Shown in pieces: positions 1 through 7,368 of a stretch of 28,827 bases of DNA. The stretch is from Allomeiothermus sp035760705 (lineage in GTDB: Bacteria > Deinococcota > Deinococci > Deinococcales > Thermaceae). How positions within the stretch are numbered: position 1 is the first letter of the stretch; each line of letters opens with the position of its first letter. The position numbers were made by a program, and so were the translations under genes. The notes under the pieces were generated by a model. It was not told the DNA's origin and ran no database searches. It worked only from the letters and a program-made list of their open reading frames with translations. The DNA lies in NCBI GenBank assembly GCA_035760705.1, contig DASTSL010000059.1, positions 1 to 28,827 on the forward strand, written 5' to 3'.

Positions 1-93
1 CTGGATGGCGATGGTCAGGGTTCCGCCCCGGGTCTGGGCCAAGCCGAGGCCCAGCAAGGCCACTAATCCGACGAACAACCAGCGTTTCATCAT
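1..93 (-). CDS. Solute-binding protein, N-terminal fragment (cut by window edge)
   Basis: Only the first 31 codons are present; the gene runs off the left end. The start is ATG at 93, 6 nt after a perfect AGGAGG (100-105); a second ATG follows at once. The fragment has two early basic residues (K3, R4), a hydrophobic core of about 15 residues and a Leu-Ala-Gln cleavage-like end, so it is a Sec signal peptide. The mature protein would begin Thr-Arg-Gly-Gly-Thr-Leu-Thr-Ile-Ala. A Gly-Gly-Thr-Leu beta-strand just after the signal peptide is typical of ABC-transporter family 5 (peptide/nickel) binding proteins. That assignment is inference from nine residues; another periplasmic binding protein is possible. 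A TATAAC box on the minus strand (118-123) could be its -10 element. Confidence 0.55.
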   Translation of the reverse strand, partial: MMKRWLFVGLVALLGLGLAQTRGGTLTIAIQ

Positions 94-465
94 GACCGTC
101 CTCCTAAGATTTCGCGGGTTATATTCGCGCCGGAGCGGGGGTTCGTGCGCCTCAGGCGAACCCGTAGGTTTTACCCATCACCGAACGACCGTTCTCCGGC
201 CACCCGGCCCAATGGTAACTTTTTGGCTCAGAGACGCGTTCCATTGGCTGCGTCCGTGGGCTCACGATATCACACCGGAATGGGCGGTGGAAGAGAAGGG
301 CTCGGCCTTGGTGCGTCCTGAGGTTTGAATGGGGCTCGAGGGGTGAAAAGAAAACCCCCCAAGCGCTCTGTGCCATAGTGCTCGATGCAAAGCATTAGAT
401 GCGAAGCATTAGATGCGAAGCATTAGGCACCATACCCCCCTTGGGTCAGCCTTGTCCAAACCCCC
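94..465. other. Intergenic region, 372 bp, no gene seen
   Basis: No convincing gene in either strand. It holds the ribosome-binding site of the solute-binding protein (100-105), an inverted repeat CCAATGG/CCATTGG (209-215 and 241-247, 25-nt loop) and the heptad repeat at 385-426. Transcription of the flanking M20 gene (minus) enters from the right, but no intrinsic terminator with a T-tract was found. Confidence 0.5.
385..426. repeat. Heptad repeat, three 14-bp units (six heptamers)
   Basis: Three direct copies of a 14-bp unit: 385-398, 399-412 and 413-426. The last two are identical and the first differs at one base. Each unit is two 7-mers, ATGCRAA and GCATTAG, whose ATGC and GCAT cores are complementary, so the array can also fold on itself. 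It shares the 7-bp period of the repeats at 8481, 9201, 11756, 13413, 14057, 19831, 22227 and 26266. Confidence 0.8.
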
Positions 466-1659
466 TCAAACCAGGAACAGCACGCTCGCCGCTGCGTAGA
501 GCCGAGCCGAGGCTATGAGTTCCTCGAGTTCCACGTACTCATCGGCCTGGTGCGGCACGGTCCGCCCGCCGGGGCCGATGGTGACGATGGGCAGCCCGGC
601 CCAGGCCCACAAAAACGTCCCGTCGGTGGCCCCGGGGACCCCGCCGTACTTGATCGGCATCCCCAGCAACCCGAGGGCCTGTTCGGTGGCCCGGACGATC
701 CGGGCGTCTTTGGCGGTCTCGGTAGCGGGGCGATCCTCGAAGACCTCGAGCCCAGCCGTCAACCCGGCATCCAAGCTGGCCGCGAGCGCCGCTCTCAGCC
801 GCCGCTCGATCTCCCGGTGATCCTGGCCGGAGTTGGTGCGAATATCAATCCCCACCTTCACCTGGTCGGGGATCACGTTGAGCTGACCTTCGCCCGCGCT
901 GGCCTGGAAGACCGTGGGGGTGACCCAGGGTTTCCCTAGATGCTCGTGGAAGCTCTCGGCCTGGAGTTCGCTCTGAAGGTGGCCCAACTCGGCCACGAAC
1001 CGCGCCGCCGAGGGGATCGGGTTGGCCCCGGCGTAGGGCATCGCCCCGTGGGCCATCTTGCCCTGGAAGTGGACCCACACCCGCATCGCACCTTTCTGCC
1101 ACAGGCAGACCTCGTTCTCCTCCGGCTCGCAGATGATAGCCCCGGCAAAGCCTTCGGCGTACCCGGCCCGGACGAACGCCTTGACCCCGATCATCAGGCC
1201 CTCTTCGTCGCAGGGGATGCACAGGCGCAAGGTCTTGGTGGGTTCTCCCAGTACTTTTTTGACTGCTTGAGCAGCGACAATCGCCGCCGCCAACCCGCCT
1301 TTCATGTCGCAGGAACCCCGCCCGTAGAGCCTGCCGTCCACGATCCGGCCCTCGTAGGGGGGAACCGTCCAATGCTCGAGGCTCCCGTGCGTCACCACGT
1401 CGGTGTGGCCCTCGAGGATCAGCCCGCCAGGCCCCGCACCCAAGTCCGCGATTAGGTTGGGGCGGCCCGGAGCTACCTGCTGAAGGATGGTCTTGAAACC
1501 CCGTTCCCGCAGGTAGGGCTCGAGGTAATCCACCACCGGCTGCTCGCCGGGGCCGGGATAATAGCTCTCGATCTGGATCAGCTGCTGCGCCAGCCGCACC
1601 ACTTCTTCGGCGTCCACGTCCTGGGCGGCCTGCCGGGCTAAGTTCTGGGCATCCTGCAA
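466..1659 (-). CDS. M20 family metallopeptidase (ArgE/DapE/acetylornithine deacetylase-like)
   Basis: Predicted zinc-dependent amidohydrolase of the peptidase M20 family, 397 aa. The set of metal and catalytic motifs is complete: HTD (H85, D87), GRGSCDMKGG with bridging D118, DEEG with the general base at about E152, CEP near 175, and a final metal His in PHQADE near 375. The dimerisation or lid domain occupies roughly residues 185-300. The start is chosen at a TTG (1657-1659) because AAAGGAG lies 6 nt upstream (1666-1672). The frame stays open to an ATG at 1752, but those 31 residues look non-coding and have no ribosome-binding site. The family includes acetylornithine deacetylase, succinyl-diaminopimelate desuccinylase and carboxypeptidases. 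The substrate cannot be decided here, as the neighbours give no pathway context. Confidence 0.88.
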   Translation of the reverse strand: MQDAQNLARQAAQDVDAEEVVRLAQQLIQIESYYPGPGEQPVVDYLEPYLRERGFKTILQQVAPGRPNLIADLGAGPGGLILEGHTDVVTHGSLEHWTVPPYEGRIVDGRLYGRGSCDMKGGLAAAIVAAQAVKKVLGEPTKTLRLCIPCDEEGLMIGVKAFVRAGYAEGFAGAIICEPEENEVCLWQKGAMRVWVHFQGKMAHGAMPYAGANPIPSAARFVAELGHLQSELQAESFHEHLGKPWVTPTVFQASAGEGQLNVIPDQVKVGIDIRTNSGQDHREIERRLRAALAASLDAGLTAGLEVFEDRPATETAKDARIVRATEQALGLLGMPIKYGGVPGATDGTFLWAWAGLPIVTIGPGGRTVPHQADEYVELEELIASARLYAAASVLFLV

Positions 1660-1760
1660 GAGCGGCTCCTTTCCCGATGATTGCCAGGTTATGCCGTAGG
1701 GCTCGAGGCCGTCAACAAAAAAGGATGACCTGGGGGTCGTTGCGGCATGCACGCGTGAGG

Positions 1761-2969
1761 CTAGGGGCTCGCGGGTGATTGCGGAGGAAGCGGGTTGTAG
1801 ACCGGGATCGCGGGATCCTGCGGCTGAGCGGTGGGGGCAGGCGTTGGCGGAAGAGGGGTCGGCACGACTTCCTCGGGTTTCGGCGGGGGAGGTGGGGGGG
1901 TCGGCCCCACCAGGTAGATCGCGCCCCAGGGCCGGTAGTTGCTGACTAGGGTATCGTTCACGGTGCGGCCATCGTCGAAGCGAATGGTGCGCTGCACGGC
2001 CACGCGGGCTCCCTGGGCGGCGAAGTCGATCTGCCTATGGCGGCCCGGGCGGAGCGAGGGGTCCACGATGTACCGGGGGGGTGGGGCCGCGACCCGGTTG
2101 GAGATGAAGGGGCCTCTCCACTCCACGCTGCGGTCCCGGGTCCCGAAGAGCCGGAAGATCAGGTTGTAGCCGCGGATCTCGGTGAGGATCAGCAGGTGGC
2201 CGGGGGTGTCGTTTTTGAAGCGGAAATCCTGGGTGGGCGAATACACCGTAGCATCGAGGCCGGTAGGCCGGTAATAACCCACCTGGTAGCTGTGGTGGCG
2301 GCGCTCGACGATGGGCAGACCGGCGAAATAGGCCGCGCGGAAGAGGGTGCTCGAGACCTGGCAGACCCCCCCGCCGACCCCGGTCTCGGTCTTGTCCCCG
2401 ATGATCACGAAGGCTTCCTGGAAGCCGGTGCGCAAGCTGATCTCGCCTACGGTTTTGAGAAACGAGAAGATCTCGCCGGGCTCGATGATGACCCCCTCGA
2501 AGCGGCTGGTGGTGAGGTGAATGTTGTGTATGCGGCTTGGGATCGAGCCATAAAAGTTGGTCTGGCCTTCGGAGAGCAGTTCGCGGATGCCGAGATTATA
2601 GAAGTCATCGGCGGTCGGGAATTGGCCGATGTAGGTCACCGGCAGCCTGAACTCGCTCTTGCCCGCGTCCAGCGCATCCAAATAAGCCCGCTTGGCCGCC
2701 GCCAGATCGAAGTAGTAGCCGGGCCGCTCGATGGCGATCCAGCCCTTGGTTTTATCTTTGACCCAGCGGGCGGGCTGGGCCGGGCGCTTGAGGCCCTGGA
2801 TGATCTGCTCGAGCAGCCCCACCCCCCCCACCGGAACCCGCTTGACCCCGCTGTAGACCACCACCTTCCCGTTCTCCAAAATCTTTTCCCGGGTCACCAG
2901 CAGGGCGTCCGGCCCGGCCACGGCAGAAGAAATCATGCTCAGAATAAACCCAAGAAGAATACGCTTCAT
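1761..2969 (-). CDS. VanW family protein, secreted or envelope-attached
   Basis: Protein of 402 aa with an N-terminal signal sequence (KRILLGFILSMISSAVA). A 'peptidoglycan-binding-like' helical region follows at about 50-130. The VanW domain at about 130-270 has the hallmark stretch EPGEIFSF, the glycine-rich GVGGGVCQVSSTLFRAA and the conserved RRHHSYQVGYY. After it comes a beta-rich, G5-like segment and a tail of about 50 residues very rich in proline, which may span or interact with the wall. VanW was first seen in vancomycin-resistance clusters, but most members are housekeeping envelope proteins of unknown activity; nothing here suggests resistance. The ATG at 2969 is preferred over upstream in-frame codons because the signal peptide starts there and a TACACT box sits 7 nt upstream. 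trmH ends 28 bp upstream, so co-transcription is also possible. Confidence 0.85.
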   Translation of the reverse strand: MKRILLGFILSMISSAVAGPDALLVTREKILENGKVVVYSGVKRVPVGGVGLLEQIIQGLKRPAQPARWVKDKTKGWIAIERPGYYFDLAAAKRAYLDALDAGKSEFRLPVTYIGQFPTADDFYNLGIRELLSEGQTNFYGSIPSRIHNIHLTTSRFEGVIIEPGEIFSFLKTVGEISLRTGFQEAFVIIGDKTETGVGGGVCQVSSTLFRAAYFAGLPIVERRHHSYQVGYYRPTGLDATVYSPTQDFRFKNDTPGHLLILTEIRGYNLIFRLFGTRDRSVEWRGPFISNRVAAPPPRYIVDPSLRPGRHRQIDFAAQGARVAVQRTIRFDDGRTVNDTLVSNYRPWGAIYLVGPTPPPPPPKPEEVVPTPLPPTPAPTAQPQDPAIPVYNPLPPQSPASP

Positions 2970-2976
2970 ATTTTCA

Positions 2977-2982
2977 AGTGTA
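2977..2982 (-). promoter_or_regulatory. Leaderless -10 box (TACACT) of the VanW gene
   Basis: TACACT on the minus strand lies 7 nt before the ATG at 2969. There is no Shine-Dalgarno sequence and no clear -35, which suggests a leaderless transcript. It may act together with read-through from trmH. Confidence 0.35.
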
Positions 2983-2997
2983 GCGGATAGATGTAAC

Positions 2998-3684
2998 TTA
3001 GGGTTTTGAGTCTCCCCACAAGATCTCGCCCTGAGGGCTGAGGGCGGGGTAATCTCGCCCCTCCTTGCGGCAGCGCTCGGCCCAGTCGGGGTAGGCCCAC
3101 TCGAAGAGGAGCCGTCGGCGCAAAGCGGGCTCGAGCCTCGGCTTGTCATACATCCCCGTCCGCAGCCGCTGGCGCTGGGCCTCAAAGAGGATCACCGCCG
3201 CCGCCACCGAGACGTTGAGGCTCTGCACCATGCCCATCATGGGGATGACCACGTGGCCGTCCGCGAGTTGAGCGGCCTCCTCGGTCACACCCCACTTCTC
3301 GGTGCCGAGCAGGATACAAGTGGGCCGGGTGTAATCCACCTGGCGGTAATCCACGGCTTTCTGCGAGAAGTGCGCGGCGTAGATGGCGAACCCTCGAGCC
3401 CGCAGATCCGCGAACGCGGCGGGGGTGTCGGGGTAGGTGCGCAAACCCACCCACTTGGCGGCGCTCCCCGAGGTGGCGGCGGTGTGGCGGCTGGGGTCTT
3501 TGTCCTCGGTGGGGATGCCGTGGGCGGCGGGGACGAGGTGGGCCTCGAGCGCCCCCACCGCGTCGCAGGTGCGTAGCACCGCCGAGAAGTTGTGCCATTT
3601 GTGCACCCGCTCCATCAGCACGGTCAGGTCGGGCTGGCGGCGGTCCAGTACCTGCTGGATTTTCTGCCAACGCTCGGGCGTCAT
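2998..3684 (-). CDS. trmH: tRNA (guanosine(18)-2'-O)-methyltransferase TrmH
   Basis: SPOUT-class SAM-dependent methyltransferase that makes Gm18 in the D-loop of tRNA. The 228-aa protein follows the Thermus TrmH pattern closely: motif 1 HNFSAVLRTCDAVG (31-44, catalytic Arg at 38), motif 2 ILLGTEKWGV (124-133) and motif 3 GMVQSLNVSVAAAVILFEAQRQR (151-173), which forms the SAM-binding knot. The C-terminal tail of about 50 residues is longer than the minimal knot enzyme. The ATG at 3684 is preceded by TAGAAT 8 nt upstream and no Shine-Dalgarno sequence. The VanW gene follows 28 bp downstream on the same strand. Divergent qor starts 47 bp away, so both promoters share this short region. Confidence 0.95.
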   Translation of the reverse strand: MTPERWQKIQQVLDRRQPDLTVLMERVHKWHNFSAVLRTCDAVGALEAHLVPAAHGIPTEDKDPSRHTAATSGSAAKWVGLRTYPDTPAAFADLRARGFAIYAAHFSQKAVDYRQVDYTRPTCILLGTEKWGVTEEAAQLADGHVVIPMMGMVQSLNVSVAAAVILFEAQRQRLRTGMYDKPRLEPALRRRLLFEWAYPDWAERCRKEGRDYPALSPQGEILWGDSKP

Positions 3685-3692
3685 GAATCGTC

Positions 3693-3698
3693 ATTCTA
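3693..3698 (-). promoter_or_regulatory. Leaderless -10 box (TAGAAT) of trmH
   Basis: TAGAAT on the minus strand, 8 nt before the trmH ATG. No Shine-Dalgarno sequence and no recognisable -35 are present. Confidence 0.5.
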
Positions 3699-3731
3699 CC
3701 CAAAGCCGGAAAACTCGGGAGAATAGGCATC

Positions 3732-4700
3732 ATGAAAGCCATCGTCGTCGAAGCGCACGGTGGGCCGGAGCAGCTGGTCTGGCGCGAAGTCCCCGACCCC
3801 CGCCCAGGGCCCGGACAGGTTTTGATCCGCACCACCCTCACCGGCATCAACTTCGCCGACGTGCAGGCCCGGCGCGGCGGTTACGACGCGGGTTCGCCTC
3901 CTCCGTTCACGCCGGGTTTGGACGCGGTGGGGGTGATCGAAGCCGTGGGTGAGGGTGTGAATGGCCTCGAGCCTGGGGCTCGGGTGGCGGCCTTCCCCCA
4001 GGGCGGCTCCTACGCCGAGAAGGTCTTGGCCAAGTCGGTCCTGACCTACCCGATCCCCGACGAGCTTTCCGCTGAGGCGGTCGCCGGGCTCACCGTGCTG
4101 GTGACGGCCTATAACGTCCTGACCCTAGCTGGGCGGCTCGAGCCGGGCGAGACCGTGCTGGTCCACGCAGCGGCGGGCGGGGTGGGGAGCACGGCGGTGC
4201 AGTTGGCCCGAGCTTTAGGCGCTTCCAGGGTCATCGGAACCGTGGGCAACGAGTCCAAGGCCGAATTCGTGCGAAAGCTGGGGGCGGATGGAGTCATCGG
4301 GTACGGAGGGTTCGCAAAACGGGTGCTGGAACTCACGGATAACGTCGGGGCCGATCTAATCCTGGATTCGGTCTCGGGCACGGTTTTCGAGGAGGGGATG
4401 AAATGTCTGGCTCCCTTCGGACGCTTGGTGATCTTCGGGCACGCGGGCGGGCAAACCGGAACCTGCGAGACCCGTCCCCTGCACCGCCAGAGCCAAGCGG
4501 TGATCGGCTACTCCAGCGGCCACCTGCGGCGCTTTAGGCCCGGCTCGCTCCGACCCACCGTCGAGGCGGTGTTGGGGCACTTGCTGCGGGGGGAGGTGCG
4601 GCTCGAAATCGGGGCCAAGTTTAAGCTCGAGGAGGCCGCCAAGGCCCACGCCCTGCTCGAAAGCCGCCAGAGCGTGGGGAAAATCCTCCTCTATCCCTGA
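3732..4700 (+). CDS. Quinone oxidoreductase, zeta-crystallin type (zinc-free MDR family)
   Basis: NAD(P)H-dependent quinone reductase or alkenal reductase of the medium-chain dehydrogenase/reductase superfamily, 322 aa, the usual length for Qor. The N-terminal GroES-like catalytic domain contains TGINFADVQARRG and PFTPGLDAVGVIE, the Qor signature. The Rossmann domain has the nucleotide motif HAAAGGVGSTAVQLA (145-159). The cysteines and histidines that bind zinc in alcohol dehydrogenases are absent. GGGAG (3717-3721) lies 10 nt before the ATG, a slightly long spacing; GAGAAT 7 nt before the ATG could instead be a weak leaderless -10 box. The gene is alone on its strand between trmH and a convergent MFS gene. 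The exact substrate is unknown. Confidence 0.9.
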   Translation: MKAIVVEAHGGPEQLVWREVPDPRPGPGQVLIRTTLTGINFADVQARRGGYDAGSPPPFTPGLDAVGVIEAVGEGVNGLEPGARVAAFPQGGSYAEKVLAKSVLTYPIPDELSAEAVAGLTVLVTAYNVLTLAGRLEPGETVLVHAAAGGVGSTAVQLARALGASRVIGTVGNESKAEFVRKLGADGVIGYGGFAKRVLELTDNVGADLILDSVSGTVFEEGMKCLAPFGRLVIFGHAGGQTGTCETRPLHRQSQAVIGYSSGHLRRFRPGSLRPTVEAVLGHLLRGEVRLEIGAKFKLEEAAKAHALLESRQSVGKILLYP

Positions 4701-4794
4701 CTGATAGACCCCGTAGGTGGGGGTGCGAGGGCCGCATAACCCCACCGGTGCTAGATTATGGGTGAACTGTACCCATCCACTTCTGCTGTACTTT

Positions 4795-6036
4795 CTACCC
4801 CTGCGCCGGGACTTCCTGGTAACGCCATACCGGCGAGACCAGTAGCCAAAAGGCGGAGATCAGCCCGCCCAGCGCCCCGATCATCAGGGTGGCCCTGGCC
4901 CCCAGCAACTCGCCCAGCACCCCGCCCAAAAACATGCCCAGCAGGTTAGCGCCGAACTCGAGGAAGCGCACGCTCCCGTTCACCCGCCCCAGCACCTGGT
5001 TCGGTACCAGGGCTTGCCGCAGGCTCAGCTCGTTGATGTTGTGCAGCGTCCAGGCCGGGTCGGTGAGGAGTTGGTTAAGGATATAGAGCAGGATCGTCAC
5101 CACACCCACCCCCACCGCGAGCGTGGGTGCGAACGACCCCAGGCTGATCATCACCATCGAGAACACCAGGGTCTTCCCCAGGCCGTAGCGCCGGGTCAGC
5201 GGCCCCGCTAGCACCGCCCCCAGCAGCGAGGTGACCCCGCCGATGCTGTAGATCATCCCCTGGACACCGGGAGAGAGCCCGACTTCCCGCGTGGCAAAGA
5301 CCAGGAACATGCTCCCGAAGATCCGGCTGAAGAAAGCCAGCAGCACGTTACTGCCCACCAAGGTTCGCACCACGGGCTGGTGCAGGATAGCCTGCAAGCC
5401 TTCCTTGGCCTCGAGCCGGGCGTTCCCCCCGCCCTCGGTTTTCTTCACCGGCGGCTCGGGTTGGCGGATGGCGGCGATGCTCAGCGCCGAGAACAAAAAG
5501 GAGATGGCGTCCACCAGGATCACGATGGGCCCGGTGAGCCACTGCACCAGCCAGCCCGCGATCCCGAATCCCCCGGCCTCGGCCACCGAGGCGCTCGCGC
5601 TGAGCTTGCTGTTGCCCTCGACGAGCTGGTCCCGCCGCACCAGGGAGGGCAGGTAAGCATGATAGGCCACGTCGAAAAACGTGCCGAACACCCCGTTCAC
5701 AAAGGCCACCAAGTAGAGCTGGGGCATGCTGAGCACCCCCAGCAGGGCCGCCACCGGCACGCTCAGGAGCGCCAGGAAGCGCCCGACGTCGCTCCAGATC
5801 AACACTGGCCTGCGGGGCAGGCGGTCCACCCACACCCCGGCGAAAAGGCTCACCAAGAAGCCCGGGATGAGGCCCATGATCCCCAGCAGGGCAATCTGAA
5901 AGGGGCTGGCCTCGAGCGTTAACAGCGCTACGAAGGGCAAGGCAAAATTCCCGATCATCGAGCCGAAGACCGAGACGGTCTGGCCCACCCACAACCGCAT
6001 GAAGTGGGGGTTTCTCCCCAAGCCTCCCAGGCGCAT
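4795..6036 (-). CDS. MFS transporter (MFS_3 / enterobactin-exporter-like group)
   Basis: Integral membrane protein of 413 aa with about 12 hydrophobic segments. It begins MRLGGLGRNPHFMRLWVGQTVSVFGS, typical of the MFS_3 group that includes EntS-like exporters and macrolide-efflux relatives. The first-repeat loop motif is present as GVWVDRLPRRPVLI (around 65-80). A charged central loop (about 190-215) separates the two six-helix halves. The ATG at 6036 fits the family start; a TTG four codons upstream is also in frame. Neither has a clear ribosome-binding site. A pair of GAAATTTC palindromes lies about 60-85 bp upstream. Export of a small molecule is likely; the substrate is not predictable. 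Confidence 0.85.
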   Translation of the reverse strand: MRLGGLGRNPHFMRLWVGQTVSVFGSMIGNFALPFVALLTLEASPFQIALLGIMGLIPGFLVSLFAGVWVDRLPRRPVLIWSDVGRFLALLSVPVAALLGVLSMPQLYLVAFVNGVFGTFFDVAYHAYLPSLVRRDQLVEGNSKLSASASVAEAGGFGIAGWLVQWLTGPIVILVDAISFLFSALSIAAIRQPEPPVKKTEGGGNARLEAKEGLQAILHQPVVRTLVGSNVLLAFFSRIFGSMFLVFATREVGLSPGVQGMIYSIGGVTSLLGAVLAGPLTRRYGLGKTLVFSMVMISLGSFAPTLAVGVGVVTILLYILNQLLTDPAWTLHNINELSLRQALVPNQVLGRVNGSVRFLEFGANLLGMFLGGVLGELLGARATLMIGALGGLISAFWLLVSPVWRYQEVPAQG

Positions 6037-6404
6037 AGATGAACCCAAGCCTAAAGCTACAGGTCCGTTTGGTAAAGCAACCCAAAAGGTGAGGAAATTT
6101 CGGCTTTGCCCTGAAATTTCTTGGGTCTAGCGGGAAGTATCGCCGAGCGATCGGACTGTACCAGATTTCGTCATCGCCTTTACCTTGACGATGGAAGCGA
6201 CAACCCGCCTCGCTCAAAATTTTCAACTCGGGCTGGGCGTGAAAGTGGATCGGGTCAGGGGGATCGGGCTGGAAGGAGGGTTGCCGTTGGGCTCGAGGGG
6301 CTTCTCCACCGTGGCGGCCTAGGCTACGAGACCTGCGACATCCTCGCGCTCGACCACCCAAACCCGGGCTTCTTCATCCCCGAACGCGCGAACTTGCCTA
6401 GGGG
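6037..6404. other. Intergenic region, 368 bp, with possible decayed coding remnants
   Basis: Contains the GAAATTTC repeat pair (6094-6120), upstream of the MFS gene. From about 6300 to 6410 the minus strand has a short open stretch that reads like the C-terminus of a soluble protein and ends in TAG at about 6320, and the plus strand has a 43-codon frame from the ATG at 6191. Neither shows a ribosome-binding site, strong GC3 bias or a recognisable family, so I do not call a gene. Confidence 0.4.
6094..6120. promoter_or_regulatory. Paired GAAATTTC palindromes, candidate operator
   Basis: Two identical 8-bp palindromes GAAATTTC at 6094-6101 and 6113-6120, 19 bp apart centre to centre (about two helix turns). 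They are flanked by CCCAA (6081-6085) and TTGGG (6121-6125), so the whole block is a larger imperfect inverted repeat. It lies upstream of the MFS gene. The geometry fits two dimers of a repressor on one DNA face. The function is inferred. Confidence 0.45.
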
Positions 6405-6830
6405 TCAGGGGCGGGTGAACAGATAGTCCTTGGCCTTTGCCCCGGTGTGACAGCCCACGCAGAGCCCCTGGTTGTTCGGCCCGCCGAACTTCAGCAGGTA
6501 CTTGCCGCCCTCGGGAAAGTATTCCTCGTAATACCAGCCGCTTTGCCGCTTTTCCATCACCGCCAGAAGGGTCGGGGCGCGGGCCGGGCCTGCGGTCTTG
6601 ACCACGATGCTCCCCACCGCCAGCGGCTTACCGCTTTTCCAATCCTTGGCGGCGACCGGGTTGGCGTACACCACCTTGCCCTGCCCGGCGTGGGGGCCGG
6701 AGGTGGGCAGAGCGGTCGTCGCCACCTTCTCCCACTGGTCGTAGCCGGTGTAGGGGGTCGGAACCCCGTTCAGGCTCGCCGCTATCGCACAGGCTCCCAG
6801 GATGAGCACACCCAGGCTCGCTCGCCACAT
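6405..6830 (-). CDS. Cytochrome P460-like c-type haem protein, exported
   Basis: A 141-aa protein with an N-terminal hydrophobic segment (4-20) that includes a lipobox-like LGAC (11-14), so it may be an exported lipoprotein. One haem c attachment motif, CVGCH (C124, C127, H128), lies near the C-terminus. The YTGYDQWEKVATT start of the mature part, a conserved Trp-Tyr-Tyr-Glu-Glu segment (99-103) and the C-terminal CxxCH give the layout of cytochrome P460 and cytochrome c'-beta. P460 proteins oxidise hydroxylamine in nitrifiers; the distal residues needed for that cannot be confirmed by eye, so NO or oxidant handling is equally possible. The ATG at 6830 has AGGAGG at 6835-6840, 4 nt upstream. 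The gene stands alone. Confidence 0.75.
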   Translation of the reverse strand: MWRASLGVLILGACAIAASLNGVPTPYTGYDQWEKVATTALPTSGPHAGQGKVVYANPVAAKDWKSGKPLAVGSIVVKTAGPARAPTLLAVMEKRQSGWYYEEYFPEGGKYLLKFGGPNNQGLCVGCHTGAKAKDYLFTRP

Positions 6831-7002
6831 ACTTCCTCCTCCCTCGGCTGTACGAAGAAAAGACCGCGGCCGGATGGCTCCGAGTCTAAAAAGCGCGGCG
6901 ATCCGAGCAGGTAACCGAGCCGCCAAGCGACTTAAAGAGGTGGCAAACTGCTATCCCCACGGGGTTTTTCGCTACGGCTTTCCCCACGTCCTGACCAGCG
7001 CC

Positions 7003-7365
7003 CTAGCTCGAGCCCACCTCCAAATCCATATCCCACACCACGAACCAGCAGCGCCGGATCAGGCCGTCCCGCACCTCGTAGATCACGATCCCGTCGTCCT
7101 GGCGTCCGCGGATAAAAGCCCGCTCGTCGTCGATTACGAACCCCTCGCTCACCATGCGCGAGGCGACCCGGGCCTGGAGATCGGGGTCTTCGGCGAACAA
7201 GTGTCCCCAGCGCTGGCGAATCTCCTGGTGGCCCTCGGCGATCAAGCCACCGCTGGGGAAACGCAGGATCTGGGCGTCGGGGGCGTAACAGGCCACGAAC
7301 GCCTCGATGTCGCGGGTGTTGAAGGCCTCGAGCTGGGCCTGCACCACGGCTTGGGGGTCGTCCAT
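7003..7365 (-). CDS. NTF2-like (SnoaL/ketosteroid-isomerase fold) protein
   Basis: Small soluble protein of 120 aa with the alpha+beta cone fold of the NTF2/SnoaL_2 superfamily: an N-terminal helix with QAQLEAFNTRDIEAFVACYAPDA, a GGLIAEGHQEIRQRW segment and C-terminal strands with the usual FVIDDERA, IVIYEVRDGLIRRCWFV pattern. This family contains enzymes and ligand-binding proteins, so no reaction can be assigned. The ATG (7365) lies 3 nt after the stop of the aldo/keto reductase, so the two are almost certainly one transcript and translationally coupled. A role linked to the reductase substrate is a reasonable inference. Confidence 0.8.
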   Translation of the reverse strand: MDDPQAVVQAQLEAFNTRDIEAFVACYAPDAQILRFPSGGLIAEGHQEIRQRWGHLFAEDPDLQARVASRMVSEGFVIDDERAFIRGRQDDGIVIYEVRDGLIRRCWFVVWDMDLEVGSS

Positions 7366-7368
7366 GGT

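Noticed and set aside
2037..2990. Open frame antisense to the VanW gene
   Set aside because: The same shadow effect in GC-rich DNA; the VanW domain on the minus strand is certain.
4717..4745. GGTGGGG/CCCCACC inverted repeat between convergent qor and MFS genes as a terminator
   Set aside because: Stem is possible but the loop is 17 nt or so and neither strand has a T-tract.
6121..6426. Plus-strand frame in the MFS-P460 gap
   Set aside because: No start signal, no domain and codon use unlike real genes here; listed only as intergenic.
6955..6970. CCCCACGGGGTTTTT as terminator
   Set aside because: The palindrome leaves only a 2-nt loop and the T-tract points away from the neighbouring minus-strand genes.
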